Below the pieces are notes generated by a model. The model had not been told where the DNA came from, made no database searches, and saw only the letters and a program-made list of their open reading frames with translations. The position numbers and the translations under genes are program-made. A stretch of DNA of 64,000 bases, taken from positions 2,480,001-2,544,000 of the forward strand of contig CP110630.1 in NCBI GenBank assembly GCA_026210745.1. Direction: 5' to 3'. The stretch comes from Exobasidium rhododendri. Lineage: Eukaryota; Basidiomycota; Exobasidiomycetes; Exobasidiales; Exobasidiaceae. Below are positions 50,903-62,698 of this stretch, piece by piece; within the stretch, counting starts at the first letter, position 1; the number at the start of each line of letters is the position of its first letter.

Positions 50903-52222
50903 CTATAATCCCTTGTTGAATTCAAAGGTTTCTACTGCTTTGCCACTGTCGTCCTTGACGCTCTGATATGCTGCTTCCACTTTAGAGGCTGGAATGGTGG
51001 CCGTTTGAGGGAAAAAGGCGATTGCAGGCGGTAGGAATGCAAAGAGACTGACGCCGATCAGACCTAAGTCAGCCGCTCTCGACCAGGGTCCACGTTGAGG
51101 TACGATTCTTCGCTTTTGAAGGTACAATAGAGCCAGTGGTGGCAGGATCATAGTAGGAACTGTGAAGGAGGAAAGTACGTCCGGTCAGAAAGGGGGCATC
51201 GAAAGAAGAGCATCCATGCCTCTCCCCTGCTTCCTCACAACAGGGAGGTCGCGGCCAGAGCATACACTCACTGTTGGTCATCACTCTGCTGGCTGCTGTC
51301 ATCCCGACGGCTCTTCGTCCAGCAATTTGACTATCTCCCACCTTGACCTTATCACCATGCTCATCTCGCTTAAAGAGACTGACACCATCGCGAATCTCCT
51401 TCCATCGCATAAAGCTGACATTTACACAACCTGCTGAAGCCACACTGACGAATGGCACAAAGCGAGAAATGAGGGTACCGGCCGGGACGAGTCGAGTGAG
51501 ACCCACCGCGATTCCTACAGCAGAGAGTGTGGCAGCCGAATATGCTATGCCTACTTCCTTCATATCCATGGGAACCGACTTGTTCGCATTGCTGATAGTC
51601 AGTTGAGTGAAAAAATATAGTGTAGAAAAAGGTGAGCTGGGAGCCAGACAGACTTCTTGTTCCTCGTCCACTCACCTGTAATTGACCGCTACATTCAAGC
51701 TTTGATTGACCCACTGCCAGAAGATGACCGCAGCGAGAGTGTTGTTCGGGCTCAGCATTCCCCCTACGACCAACAAATTCGTCGGGACAAATGCAGACAT
51801 TCTGAACGGAAGTGGGATGACCTCGCCCGTGTCCGGATGCACGCTGCTTTGAACTAATTGTTGAGCTTTCCAGTACTTTTCAGCCTCTCCCTGAGTGACC
51901 AAGTAGGCCTTCGATTTGTCTCTAGGAAAATTGGCTTCTACGGATTTGACGTACTCTTGTGATTCCTTCAATTTTTGACTGCCGGCGAAAAGAGTGAGCG
52001 GCGACGTGGTGGTGTAGAAATGCTGAAGACGTCCTGCTGAGGAGAGAAAGTAAGCAAGTGAAAAGGGCGGGATTAGAAAGGGGAGAAGGCTATGAGCTGC
52101 GCTGCTCGAGTAGGATACTGAGCCAGTGATCGAAATAATTGCTCACAGAAAGTCGACAGGTCAAAACGGCCCTTCGCTGCACAATGAATAAAGTGTGTGA
52201 GTGTCCTGCGTTTCCTCGCCAT
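50903..52222 (-). CDS. FSF1: Sideroflexin (mitochondrial serine/amino-acid carrier, Fsf1-like)
   Basis: Inner-membrane transporter of the sideroflexin family. Four exons on the minus strand: 52222-52147, 52036-51676, 51591-51272 and 51159-50903; phases 1, 2 and 1 fit and the product is 337 residues. The usual opening RFDLSTFSGRLQHFYTTTSP spans the first junction. WxxAQQLVQSSVHPDTGEVIP, MSAFVPTNLLVVGGML and AVNYSNANKS (across a junction) follow, then several hydrophobic segments including LLYLQKRRIVPQRGPW. The N-terminal 18 residues (MARKRRTLTHFIHCAAKG) come from the ATG at 52222, chosen because it is in frame with the conserved start without another intron; a further upstream exon cannot be excluded. 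Confidence 0.9.
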
Positions 52223-52663
52223 GAGACAATCTCTTCTGCATTGAACTGACAGATGTCTACCTTGCCCGCCTCATTCTCGTTGACAGCGTGGATCGGGTAG
52301 AGAGACGACAGCTTCTCATCGCGTTGTTGTACACTACCAAAGCCGACGCCCAACCCCATATTTGCTGCTCGTATGAGAAAGTAAGGAGGTGGTCGCGGTG
52401 GCTCTTGTGGTGGAGGGAAGATAACGAAGAAGTAAGGGAGGAAGAAAGAGCGGACGACGTTCTTCTCGCACTAGAATTCTTCAAAATCCGAGGTGGAGGA
52501 GGGGCGCATTCTTACGACGTGGGGTTTTGCTTTTTGTTACATCCATGTATGGCGCTGGGAGAGGCTTTCTTTCATTTCGAGGGTGATTAATAGTACACAG
52601 CGAAAAGGCAGCAGATGAGTCGGTAAGGAGGAATTGCCGTAGTCCCAACCGCCGGACCAAGTT
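52223..52663. other. Intergenic region, sideroflexin / Pex4
   Basis: Both flanking genes are on the minus strand. A 14-bp direct repeat (CAACCGCCGGACCA at 52646-52659 and 52665-52678) straddles the Pex4 stop. No gene is seen. Confidence 0.5.
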
Positions 52664-53452
52664 TCAACCGCCGGACCATAAGAGCATGTTCATCTTGCAC
52701 ATAGAGTGGTATGCAAGTCTGTCTCCTGTTCGAAACACAGTGGCTACAATAGGGTTGGCAGAGGCGAGTGCAAGTAGTGAGCTCATCCAGTCTGACTGGC
52801 GGAAGAAGGGCGGAACACACTGTCAGAAAGCTTACCTGCGTCTACGTTAAGAGGGCTGTCGGGTTCCGGAGAGTCGAGAAGTGCAATCACTGCTGTGCAC
52901 GCTGAAGAAAGATTCCATGCCGGCGACCACTGAGCGCTAAGCACATCAAGACATATTTCTCCAGTCTGTTATCAAATTCACTCCGTCAGATGCTGTTGCT
53001 TCTTCTGATGATGACATCTCTCTAGCCCTACAATTATTCTCTTAACTCACCTTCCACGACACATTGGGATGCCACATCTTGCTCTTGAAATGTATTGATG
53101 GAGGTTTGATAGGATAGGTAGGGGGAACAACGATTTCCAGATTGAAAGTTCCGCCTGGGTATATCGAATGGCGTATGTTAGCCATCAGCGCACAAAGTCA
53201 CCATGAATCTGCTCGACGCTTCTCCGCCTTACCTTCGTAGAACCCTCCGACTGGACCTCTTATGACTGCCCTCCACTCTAAGAGATTTAGTGACTCTGTG
53301 TCCTTCGGGCGTAGATCTACGACATTCTCATCTCGCGCTGCATGCCTTTTGAGTGAGGATGAAGAGGAACTTTCTTGCTGCTGCTGCTCCTGCTCGTTTT
53401 GATACTCTTTCATCAAACGACGAAGAGTGGAAGTGGAAGCGGTAGACGCCAT
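52664..53452 (-). CDS. PEX4: Peroxin-4-like ubiquitin-conjugating enzyme E2
   Basis: E2 enzyme that monoubiquitinates the peroxisomal import receptor Pex5 at the peroxisome membrane. Four exons on the minus strand: 53452-53233, 53154-53051, 52965-52836 and 52791-52664, giving 193 residues. The E2 fold is clear: EWRAVIRGPVGGFYEGGTFN, VVPPTYPIKPPSIHF, the HPN motif in MWHPNVSWK, and the catalytic Cys in GEICLDVLSAQWSPAWNLSS. PEPDSPLNVDA is typical of Pex4. The last exon uses an acceptor five bases after another AG; only this one keeps the frame that ends in AYHSMCKMN. The N-terminus carries a poly-Gln/Ser insert. A related E2 is possible, but the block after the active site favours Pex4. Confidence 0.85.
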
Positions 53453-53864
53453 CTCGTCTACAGAGACAAAATTTGAGCACGTCAAGTACCAGAAAGGTGG
53501 ATGCAAAGTGCACGGCAATTAGAGTGGATGCAGAGCTGTGAGGTTGCGGGGAAGGAGTCTTCCAAAGGACGCGTAGCACCTAACCCTACCCATTTGACGT
53601 AGTGCGAGACATCATCCCACTCCGAAGTTGCTACTCCTGCCCGACTTGCACTGTACATCATCCCTTGCTCATCAGAATTGCACAGTCACAGTCGCCAATC
53701 CATCGCAGAGATAGCAGTCGTAAGGAGGCTGATAAAAATCCAGCAACAAGATTAAATTACGGCAGTAGCACTTTTACAAACGAATTCTGACTCCATCTCA
53801 AAGTCGTCGTCCTCTTCTGACTCCTTGATTTCACTGATGTTTCCTCAAGAGTACATCCTGGAAC
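53453..53864. other. Intergenic region, Pex4 / Ypd1
   Basis: This is about 410 bp between two minus-strand genes. I see no coding frame or motif of note. Confidence 0.5.
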
Positions 53865-54550
53865 TCATTCGTCTTCATCGTAGAATTTCCTCAGCACTGC
53901 TTCCGCCTCCTTGTATTGTACCTTGACTTCACTCAGTGTCGTGGTCAGCTTTTCCTGCGCAACTTCTAGTGACAGTTCTGTTATTCCATCTTTATCTGCC
54001 TTCTTGCCGTAGTGTTGCATGTATTCACAGCTGTCTCTGACTCGAATGACACCGACGGCAGCTGAACTACCCTTGAGAAAGTGTCCAAGTGTCGAGAGCT
54101 CGAGCAAATTGTCAGCAGCGCTACAGGCGAGGGAAGGGGGAATGAAAGTGAATTTAATGGAAGCAGAGGAAGAATAATACTCTTGTCAGGCTACTGCCGC
54201 CTTCATTCCTGCGCTGCGCACTCCACACTCACAGAGCTTCATCCATCTTCTCGAATGTGTTGACAGCCTGATCGAAGTAGTTCCAAACAATTTCCTTTGA
54301 GAATTCTCGGTCGTCTTCGTCGTCCATTTCCAGCAATTGGCCAAAAATGTCCATATCAATCACGTCCGGCGACATGCTGTGCACATCCCCGATATTTGCG
54401 TCAGCCGACACGTCTGCACCCGCCGTTGCGTCGTCTGCCCGAGATGCCTTCTGGAGGACGTAAGGGAAAAGGTGAAGTACTCCTCGTCAACGTCACGTCT
54501 CGGAGGTTCTTCCAACCGCAACTCACCTCTCCTGCCTTCACGTCTGCCAT
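53865..54550 (-). CDS. YPD1: Ypd1-like histidine phosphotransfer protein
   Basis: HPt intermediate of the multistep phosphorelay that links hybrid histidine kinases to response regulators (Ssk1, Skn7 types) in osmotic and oxidative stress. Three exons on the minus strand: 54550-54527 (24 nt), 54450-54233 and 54120-53865; phases 0 and 2 fit and the product is 165 residues. The phosphorylated His is in the canonical LSTLGHFLKGSSAAVGV. The upstream helix IDMDIFGQLLEMDDEDDREF and the closing QEKLTTTLSEVKVQYKEAEA complete the four-helix bundle. Length is close to yeast Ypd1. The tiny first exon carries the start codon. Confidence 0.95.
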
Positions 54551-55434
54551 AGTGCTCTATTGAAGTGTCCTTATGTAGCTTCAAGTGATACAGTCGTCTT
54601 CCTCTTTGCAATAGCAACACAATAGAGCAATCCCTGCAACACTTGCTAGAAGATGAGAAGATGAAATATCTTGCCTTTCACTGATTCTCCAGTGTACAGT
54701 CGCTCGATCAGTAGGGCGTCTGCGACAATGCTCCTTTCCAGTCGCCGATACAGATAGCAGCAGAGAGCGCTACGTGGCGATGGCGAAAGTCAAAAGCTTG
54801 CCTTTCCCCTTTCGCTCCCTTTCGACACAGCAGATAGGATTCAAATGCCGACAAGTTGAGTGTCAGTCGAAGCCGTAGTGGTGGGTACCGACAACTCTGG
54901 CGGGTGGTGACGACTGATACTGAAACGTTAGAAACGTAGAAAAGGAGAAAAGAGAAGGATTTACAGTCACTTTTTTGTGGCTGATATACAAATATTATTG
55001 AGATCTTACTTTCTGAAACACCCTAGATAATGCCTGTATGCGACAATTATTCACCACAAATGAATTTTTACGAATATGACGGAGACAAGCAGGAAGAGTT
55101 TGTAGCCCGACTGTTGGTATGCTGATGCTGCTGTTGCTGCTGCAGAAGACTGAATTCCTACTCTGCTTCTCCTTTTCTAGTACCGTAAGGAAACAAACTA
55201 GCGTGTGCTTTCGAGCAGGAATGCCTGTGTGAAGGTGTAGGGACTCTCGCATATACTTGATGCCACAGGATAACCTGATTAAGAGTGTGGTATCCCACGT
55301 GGCGCCGTCGCAAACTAGGAGGCGGGATTACGCCGCCTGCAGGCTTTGGGCCACCATAATAACCTTTTAGGTTGAGCTTTGATTGCAGACCTTCCACGTC
55401 AGACGACAACGCGAAAGAAGAGGTCAACAATACG
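54551..55434. promoter_or_regulatory. Divergent upstream region, Ypd1 / Spc1
   Basis: This is 884 bp between two short genes transcribed apart. I see a short GCTGCT run at 55,120-55,145 but no gene or tRNA. It is larger than the promoters of neighbouring pairs. Confidence 0.5.
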
Positions 55435-55928
55435 ATGGACGAGCTACGCACCACTCTCGAGGGTAAGATTGTAAGTATCGATGCGTAACCCAATGAAGTC
55501 ATTATGAGGACTGAGCAAATATACTATTACTACCACTTCAACAGCCCTTTCAAGGACAGCGGCTAGCAGACCGCATCAATCAAGAATCGTTGGTCTTGAG
55601 CGCGGTGAGTCTACCAAGGTGACATTAAAGCTGTTTGCTCTTATACTCATTCGGGAAGTCCTCACTTCTCTAACTCTCGCAGGTAGTTGCATGGTTGGCG
55701 GGCTATTTTACCGATAGCTTGTACCTCTGTATGCTCATCTTTGGCGCTTCGGTGGCAGTGACGCTTGTCGTGAGTAGACCAACGCATTGTTCATGAGCTC
55801 CAAAAGACTGATATGGTTCTATTTAGGCCTGCGTACCAGCTTGGTCCATTTACAAAAAACACCCTGTCATCTGGCTTCCCAATCTTCCATCAAGTGTAGA
55901 ACAGGAAGAATCGTCAAAGGGACAGTAG
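55435..55928 (+). CDS. SPC1: Signal peptidase complex subunit 1 (Spc1/SPC12)
   Basis: Small non-catalytic subunit of the ER signal peptidase. Four short exons are 55435-55470, 55545-55604, 55683-55769 and 55827-55928, all phase 0, giving 94 residues, the usual length. The protein reads PFQGQRLADRINQESLVLSA, a first hydrophobic helix VVAWLAGYFTDSLYLCMLIF, a second VAVTLVACVPAWSIYKKHP, and a polar tail. The two helices with a short loop are the family layout. No exon is long enough to stand out as an open frame, so the gene is easy to miss. Confidence 0.9.
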
Positions 55929-56131
55929 AAATCTTCTCTGGGCACAATGCGGTCCAGACCGCTCAGATCACACCTGTACACTAAATCACATAATGCGAGG
56001 TAAAAGAATTTTGTTTGATTTGCAGCGAAAAGAAAGGGGACAAATGGAAAAGAACGGGGGGTGCAAGTGAAAGGAGGTATCGGAGAGGATGATGATAATT
56101 CTAGCAAGATAAATTACCTAGCAGATTTGAA

Positions 56132-57375
56132 TCAAGGCGAGCCCAACTTGCGGGTCACCTCGACACTGTTACCATTGTGGCCTTCTTCCAAGAGTGAGGG
56201 AGCAATGGAGCCTTCACCTTCATGACTGGCGAGTGATCTTTCCCTTGCAGCTGCAGCGGCGGCATCAGCTTCAGCTTCCAATCTAGCGATGTGGGCCTCT
56301 TCTTGTGGGTTTCTTCCCAAGGCGACACCTTGATCTTCGCGTACTTTGGAAAGCCAGGTGTATAGAATGCTACCCAAGATAGCGACACTTTGAAGCACCA
56401 TAGCCAACACGATAGCTGCGATGATTTCGGGCCTTCGCTTGTGAATCGAAGGCGTGTCAGAGTAAAGCACGGCCAGATGCAGGAAGATTCCACAAGCTGC
56501 CCATGTAAAGTCCATTGAGGCGAAAATCCAGATGGCACTGAGAGCTCCCATGCTTGCGTAAATGAAGAAGGAGGGCCAGATGGCCTTGATGGCGTCTCGA
56601 TGATTGTCACCAGTCCAGTTGAGAGCCATGAAGAGTTGCTGTGGAATATCGATGTGAAGGGTGATGACCAAGAACATCTTGATTGGTACATGGATGAACA
56701 TCCAGTCTAAAGGTCGGGAGCTGCTAGGCGGGTATGACACACCAAGGATCAGAGCAGTGACGAGGAGAAGGAAGCCGATAATGGACAAGATTACTAGACC
56801 AGCAATGTATGAAGCCCGGTTATTGACAACCCAGGTGATGGCCCATACTCCCAATAGGACATTGGCCAATGCTAGACGTATGCCGACTCCATTCACCAGG
56901 GTCCTCTGTTCGTGAAGAGAGTGAGAGAGAGAGAGAGAGAAGATGTGTTAATCACGAAGGCTACATACAAGTTGATCGTTATGCATCTCCCTAGACTCAC
57001 CTTTGTGAACTCCTTCTGTCCCAACACGACAAGGATAGCAAAGCCGACCTGAAGAAGGAATAGAGTTGCCCAGTAGATGAGAACGAAAGCTGGATTTGGG
57101 GTGAATTGAGTCCAGTGATGGCTATTGATCCATCCAAGCGTTGGAGTTGTCAGGATTGAGCAGACAGCCAAGGATGCCACATTGAGCAATATAGCGAGTG
57201 GAGTGAGCACTTGCACCTTTGTTAGGTAACGTTGAATTTGAGCGTCCATGGCGAGCTTGTGGGGATCTTGCTCTGTGTTGCTTTCCTCTACGTCCTGCGA
57301 TTCAATTTGGACCGGCTGATATATGTGATCTGCGAATGGTTCAGGTTGGGGTGCTTCTTCGTGACGACTGGACAT
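56132..57375 (-). CDS. Predicted multi-pass membrane protein, fungal DUF1774-like
   Basis: Exons on the minus strand are 57375-57001 and 56905-56132 (phase 0), giving 382 residues. About nine hydrophobic segments are visible, such as VLTPLAILLNVASLAVCSIL, LIYWATLFLLQVGFAILVVL, NVLLGVWAITWVVNN, IAGLVILSIIGFLLLVTALI and IIAAIVLAMVLQSVAILGSI. The C-terminal 70 residues are soluble, Glu/Ala-rich and charged. The spacing of the helices and a TW...NN stretch recall the fungal DUF1774 family, but this is weak. No function is proposed. Confidence 0.6.
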
Positions 57376-58041
57376 GAAAAAGGAAGAGGGAAAGTGGTAG
57401 GACCAGGGTTTCCTATGTGTGCGCAAGTGAATTTCTGCTACCCAAGGGTGACGCGAATTTCCAAGAGGCAGCTAAGAGAGGCGCTGGGAATCAATTTCTT
57501 GGCTAGGCCAAGTCAAGTACGTCATATACACCTGCAATTGTGAACTTAATCAATCCGCTACACGCGGATCTCGAAAATGCACTACTGCTGTATATAGACT
57601 TGGCATGGCGGATGGAGAGCCCTGGCTCGATTCACAGCCTCAACAAAGCTCGCAAGCATCAAGGATGGGCCGGAGCAACATATGGAGCGAGCTTAATTTT
57701 TGACATCTCTCTGTAAGTAGTATGAAAGGTGACATGTCATAGTACATTCGTTCCCTTCTTTGCCAGACACTGTCGAAACCCATGAGATCCCTCCCCACCT
57801 GTCATGTTGCTGCACTGTGCGTCACGTGAGACACGTCTCCGCGGAGAGAGCGCTAGCCCACCTCTCTCGACATCCTACCGCTGTTGGAGTTTCCTATGGT
57901 CGTTTTGAGACAATCTCAGCTTCCAGTGTTGTCTGATTACAGCGAAAGCAGAAGCACAAAGCCCGTCCTGTGAAAGAAGCTGGACAGACTCTTTCCTTCT
58001 CTCGACATCCGCCTCCTCTCGCACTTGCGTGAATAGCAGGA
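57376..58041. promoter_or_regulatory. Divergent promoter region, membrane protein / SRP receptor
   Basis: This is about 670 bp. A CGTCACGTGAGAC-type E-box (CACGTG) occurs near 57,823-57,828. No gene is seen. Confidence 0.45.
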
Positions 58042-60242
58042 ATGCTTGACCACTTTTCGATCTTTACACGTTCGGGACTGGTGCTCTGGTCAAAGAGCTT
58101 CACGCCGGCCATCCCTGCCAGTACCACTGGGTCGTCGTACAGTCATCCGATCGACTCTCTCATTCGCTCCGCTTTCTTGGAAGACCGACTCTCTTCTGAC
58201 AGGTACGAAAAGGAAGGCTACACACTTCAGTGGACGCTGGCAAATGACCTTGAACTAGTCTTTGTTGTCATCTACCAAAGAATCCTGCAGCTCACCTATA
58301 TCCCGCAACTGTTGTCCACTGTCAAGGAAGTGTTTCTAGAATTCTTCAAGCCGTTTGTTATCGCTCTTGGGGAGGCTACTGGATCACACGGTCATGGGAG
58401 TCTTAGCTCGCTATCAAATGCGAGAAAGTTGAGAATGGCGTTTGACTCGAGACTGAAAGAATGGGAGACGACGTTCTTAAAGACGTTGCGGGGTCTAGAA
58501 AGGGACGCAGCGCAGAACAACAAGAAGCGTGGCAATGTCACAGCAGGTCAATCCAGCGCGCAGGCTACTTCCCTCACCAACGGCATCAACGGGCATGAGG
58601 AGGCGCAGGATACACCAAAAGCCATTCAAGACGGCAAAGAAGGAACAACAGATGGGCAAGATATTGCGAAGAATGTGGAAGCCTTGCGAAATCGACTGAA
58701 GAAAGCCGAGCTCAAAAAGGGGAGCAAAAAGTCCGGCAGCAAGGACTCGCCGGCAGGTAGTGGTGCAGACACACCAGATGGGGGCCTGAACGGGAAGAAG
58801 AACAAGGGCCCAGCAAAGGAAATGCGAAAGTGGGAAGGTGGGAAAATTTCAAACAAGGACATGGCAGCACTGGACTTTTCAACGCAGTCAGAGGTAGGCA
58901 CGCCAGAGGTAGAAAAGGAGGGCAATCTGCGAGGGTGGATAGACGAGAGCAGCATGGGCAAGACCAAGGATGGCATGTACGAGATCGCCGACGTGGGTGA
59001 CGATGAAGAAGAGGAAAGCAGCGACGACGAAGACGAAGGAGCGGTCGATGGAAAGGAAGGAAGTGCTCTTGCCAAGGGGGGATTCCTCTCTCGTTTCGCT
59101 CTGGCTCCCGCCTCGGCCAAGGAGAATCGGTCGTTCTTCTCGCGGTTGACTGGAAATTCACCATTGACGGAAGCTGATCTAGCTCCTGCACTTGTGGCGA
59201 TGCAATCCCATCTGCAAACGAAGAACGTGGCGGCTGACGTTGCTTCCAAGCTGTGTTCTTCCGTGTCCAAAAGCTTGATAGGCAAGCAGCTAGGATCGTT
59301 TGGCAGTATACGAGGTGAAGTGCGCAAATCGCTAGAAGAAGCGATCACTCGAATCCTGACACCAAAGAGCAGCACCGACATCTTGTTGGAGATCGCTCAG
59401 AAACGACAGAGATCACTTCATCCTTCCTTTGTAGCAAAGCAGCAAGAGAGCGTTGCCGAACCTTACAGCATTTGTTTCGTTGGGGTAAATGGGGTCGGAA
59501 AGTCGACGAATCTAGCCAAGGTCTGCTTTTGGTTGTTGCAGAATAAGAAGCGAGTCCTGATCGCCGCTTGCGACACCTTCCGCAGTGGTGCAGTAGAACA
59601 GCTTCGGACCCACGTTCGAAATTTAGGGCAACTAGAGGTAGACGGCGAAAGGGTGGGCGACGGAACTGTTGATGGCAAGCAAAAGATTGAACTTTATGAA
59701 AAGGGATACGGGAAAGATGCGGCAGGGATCGCAAAGGAAGCCCTGGCTTATGCAAAGAAGTCCGGCTTCGACGTCGTCTTGATCGACACAGCAGGACGAA
59801 TGCAGGACAATGAACCGCTAATGAGAGCGCTGGCCAAGTTGGTGGCCGTGAACAGTCCAGACAAGATCATCTTTGTGGGAGAAGCATTGGTCGGTAACGA
59901 AGCTGTAGACCAGTTGACGAAGTTCGATAACAGCCTCAAGGACTTTAGTGGAGTCAGCAGACCTCGAGGTTTGGACGGGATGCTGTTGACGAAGTTTGAT
60001 ACGAGTGAGTGAGCGAGCATGCGCGTACTCCTTCTTCAATACAAGGGGGACCTCACTTGGCCTCCTGACTCAATTCTTTTACTCCTTCTTCTGCATCGAC
60101 AGTTGATGACAAGGTGGGAACATCTTTGACGGCAACCAGCGTCACCGGTCTGCCAATCTACTTTGTAGGCGTTGGTCAGACGTACACCGATCTCAAGCAA
60201 TTGCGAGTCAAGCACATCGTAAACGCTCTCATGCGAGATTGA
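58042..60242 (+). CDS. SRP101: Signal recognition particle receptor subunit alpha
   Basis: GTPase of the SRP receptor at the ER that accepts the ribosome-SRP complex. Exons are 58042-60004 and 60103-60242 (phase 1), giving 700 residues. The N-terminal SRX domain (MLDHFSIFTRSGLVLWSK through the FFKPFV block) binds SRP receptor beta. A long Lys/Glu linker with an acidic run (EEEESSDDEDE) follows. The NG domain has G1 GVNGVGKSTNLAK, G3 DTAGRMQ, the insertion-box region TFRSGAVEQL, and after the intron the G5-like end TGLPIYFVGVGQ. ATG 58042 is the natural start of the SRX domain. Confidence 0.94.
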
Positions 60243-60375
60243 TCTATTCTCCAGCTTCGGGTAGAAGGGGCATAGATACGAAAGGATGCTTATTGTACAA
60301 GTGTTGTAGTGACTACATGGTTTACTTTATCCGGGAGAAACGAGAGAATAGCATAATGAAATACTCCTCTGCTGC

Positions 60376-61626
60376 TCATTTTGGGGCTCCTTGACTGTTC
60401 TGTAGCAGAGCAAGCATTTGTGCACACCGTCTTCGTGCTCGAACAATACAAACAGCAATGACTTCTTCGTCCTTGATCCTCACTCGACCTCCTTCTTCGT
60501 CAGAGCCATTTACCGATGCATGAATCGCCTCTTGTGATGTTATGAGCGCTGTGCAGACGCCGGTGCTGTGAACGTAGACGACATCATCATCCTTCGAAGG
60601 TATTCGTAGTGCGTCGAGAGTGATAGTGATGGAGGACGATACAAGGGATGCCTCGAAAGCGTCAATGTCAGAAAGCAAGTACGTACTGATGCGAAGATGA
60701 AGCATAGAGACGTCAGTCAAGAAGCTCGCCTAACGAGCGACGCTCTTCCTAGACACTCACCCATCTACGATCCCAAAGGAGCATGAAATTGGACATGTTG
60801 TCAGAGTTAGTGACTTGGAAAGCGACGGATCCGGTGAGCATACGATCTGTTCTGTATCCTCATTGAATGAAGCAAGAGGCAAGCGGGCTGGGGAGAGATA
60901 ATCGTAAAGTGGGACGCTCTTCCAGTAAGCAAGAGTGTAACTTTTGCTTTCTTCCAAGAAGAGAAGCTCACCATCTCTCAAAGCTGCATTGATAGCTAGT
61001 AGTGCCGCATCGAAGGCGTTGCCGTCATACGAAAGGCACACCAGATCCACATACAGGCACCAAGACGACACTCCTTTTGATATTACCAGGGAAGAGCATG
61101 ACAGGGGTGGGCAGCTAAATTTGTGAGGCAGACAGGTAAGCTAAAAGTTATAGAGGCTGCGAACGTATGATCGTGCTTACCTTTCCAGAGCACTCATCAA
61201 CCGACTTGTCAATACTTGTGACTCTTCTCCCGGTGGCCCTGATTTGAATCGTGCGCTGGCCATTGGACTTAGCTCTACACCTACTACGATCCTTTTTCGA
61301 TCCACAGGTCCCAGGCCATATTCAAGCTTTCTATCTTTCGTACCGTCGTCAAAGTCTTCGTCGTCGGAATCCTGATCCTCTTCGGTCAGGTCGAGTAGTT
61401 CAGCTTTGACGCCTGCGACCATTACTGTTGAGCCTTGTCGAACGATGCAGCTCCCTTCTGCAGACTGGATAGACGAGAGTGCCAAAGTGCTAGGTCGGAA
61501 AGCGTCAAAGGACCGACCATCAGGTCGAATATTGGACGACAAAAAGCGAGAGAGGTAGGTGGCAGGATGCAGTCTTGCAAATATGGCAGAACCAAGCGAG
61601 GCGTCTGTGTCTATTGCGGCTGTCAT
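60376..61626 (-). CDS. RRP43: Exosome core subunit Rrp43-like (RNase PH fold)
   Basis: Catalytically inactive RNase PH-like ring subunit of the RNA exosome. Exons on the minus strand are 61626-61181, 61114-60761 and 60685-60376; all junctions phase 2, product 369 residues. The opening LHPATYLSRFLSSNIRPDGR and the block EGSCIVRQGSTVMVAGVKAE are typical of the Rrp43/EXOSC8 branch. The second exon start was chosen at an AG that yields SSLVISKGVSSWCLYVDLVC followed by SYDGNAFDAALLAINAAL. A nearer AG breaks the frame or leaves out the expected strand. ATG 61626 is the first Met; the frame upstream starts at TTG. EXOSC8 or Rrp42 naming is the main uncertainty. Confidence 0.88.
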
Positions 61627-61819
61627 GGCGCCTCGAGCTGCTCGATCGTCAGTTGTTTGAGGAAGGAAGAAGAAGCGCCAAGCAACTGAGAATCTGACTT
61701 TGAGCTCGAGGACCGACCGAGCGTCTAAAAAATCATTCAAGAATAAAGAAAATCCACGGCCTGACAGACGCGAAATAGTAAGATTGAGCAAAGGAGAGGA
61801 TAGGTAGGGTTATGGCGTT

Positions 61820-62582
61820 ATGCCACCATTGCCCATCGCGATCCTGCCATCTATCTACCTGGGGCACCGCAAGGATGCCAACAATCTGCCCTTGCTGCAC
61901 TCGCTCAACATCGCAGGCATCATCATCATAAAAGGGCAGGCAGCATCGCCAATCTCATCGACACCTGTGTTTCCTCATGTGTTTTCCTACCACATCATCG
62001 ATTTGATACCTATGCTCCAGGATCCAGTCACGATAATAGCGGAAGTGCGACGCTTTGTTGATTATATCACAGAGGAGAAGTGTGGCCAAGTCCTCGTCTA
62101 CGATGATGGTGAACGTTCTGATGCGCAGCATGTTTTATCGCTGTAAGTGTGATCTCGTCCCGACGTCTCAAGTGTGCGGAAATGCTTAATGTCAATCCTT
62201 CTACCGGCCTCAAGATATGCAATGGAGAAGTATCGATGCCCAATTGATATTTCGTTGGTACACACTCAGCAGATACCCCAAGGAGGTAGGACACTACAGG
62301 ACTCCTCCCAACGAGGGCCGATGAGAGTGGTAAGCCTTTCTCAGGAAATATTTGCAAATTAGCAGACCGCTAACACCATACTCCTGTCAGATGCAGGAGT
62401 ATGAAGGGGCACGCAATGCTCTAGACACTTCGGCAAGGCAAGGCAGTGGTGTGTTCCACAGGGAGGGCAGCACAACATTGAAGCGGCGGAGAAGGGCAGA
62501 GGAAGACTGGTCAGTAAGGCTTGGTAGAGAGTCTCAAGTGGACGTGTCTCTCATGCCACTTTCTCCATGCTCTTGGCAGTGA
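61820..62582 (+). CDS. Dual-specificity phosphatase-like protein lacking the catalytic Cys
   Basis: Exons are 61820-62142, 62215-62329 and 62391-62582 (phases 2 and 0), giving 209 residues. The fold reads as a small DSP: LPSIYLGHRKDANNLPLLHS, a strand GIIIIKG, HIIDLIPMLQDP, a helix with FVDYITEEKCGQVLVY, then the helices ending MQEYEGARNAL. In active enzymes the loop after VLV is HCxxGxSR; here it reads YDDGERSD, so the nucleophilic Cys and the phosphate-binding Arg are both gone. This resembles STYX-type pseudophosphatases in concept. The C-terminal 50 residues are basic and low complexity; a further intron after EEDW cannot be excluded. Confidence 0.65.
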
Positions 62583-62698
62583 CCTCAGTAGAGATAGCAA
62601 AGGTCGTCCAAAAATCGAAAAGAGATCAAATACAAGTATGAGATGATCACGACCATCAAAGATCAAGATGGTATTGCATTGCTACGCTCGGTTCGTGT

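Noticed and set aside
61070-61115. Later acceptors for Rrp43 exon 2 close to GTGTCGTCTTGG
   Set aside because: They break the phase; the AG at 61116-61115 restores the expected strand and frame.
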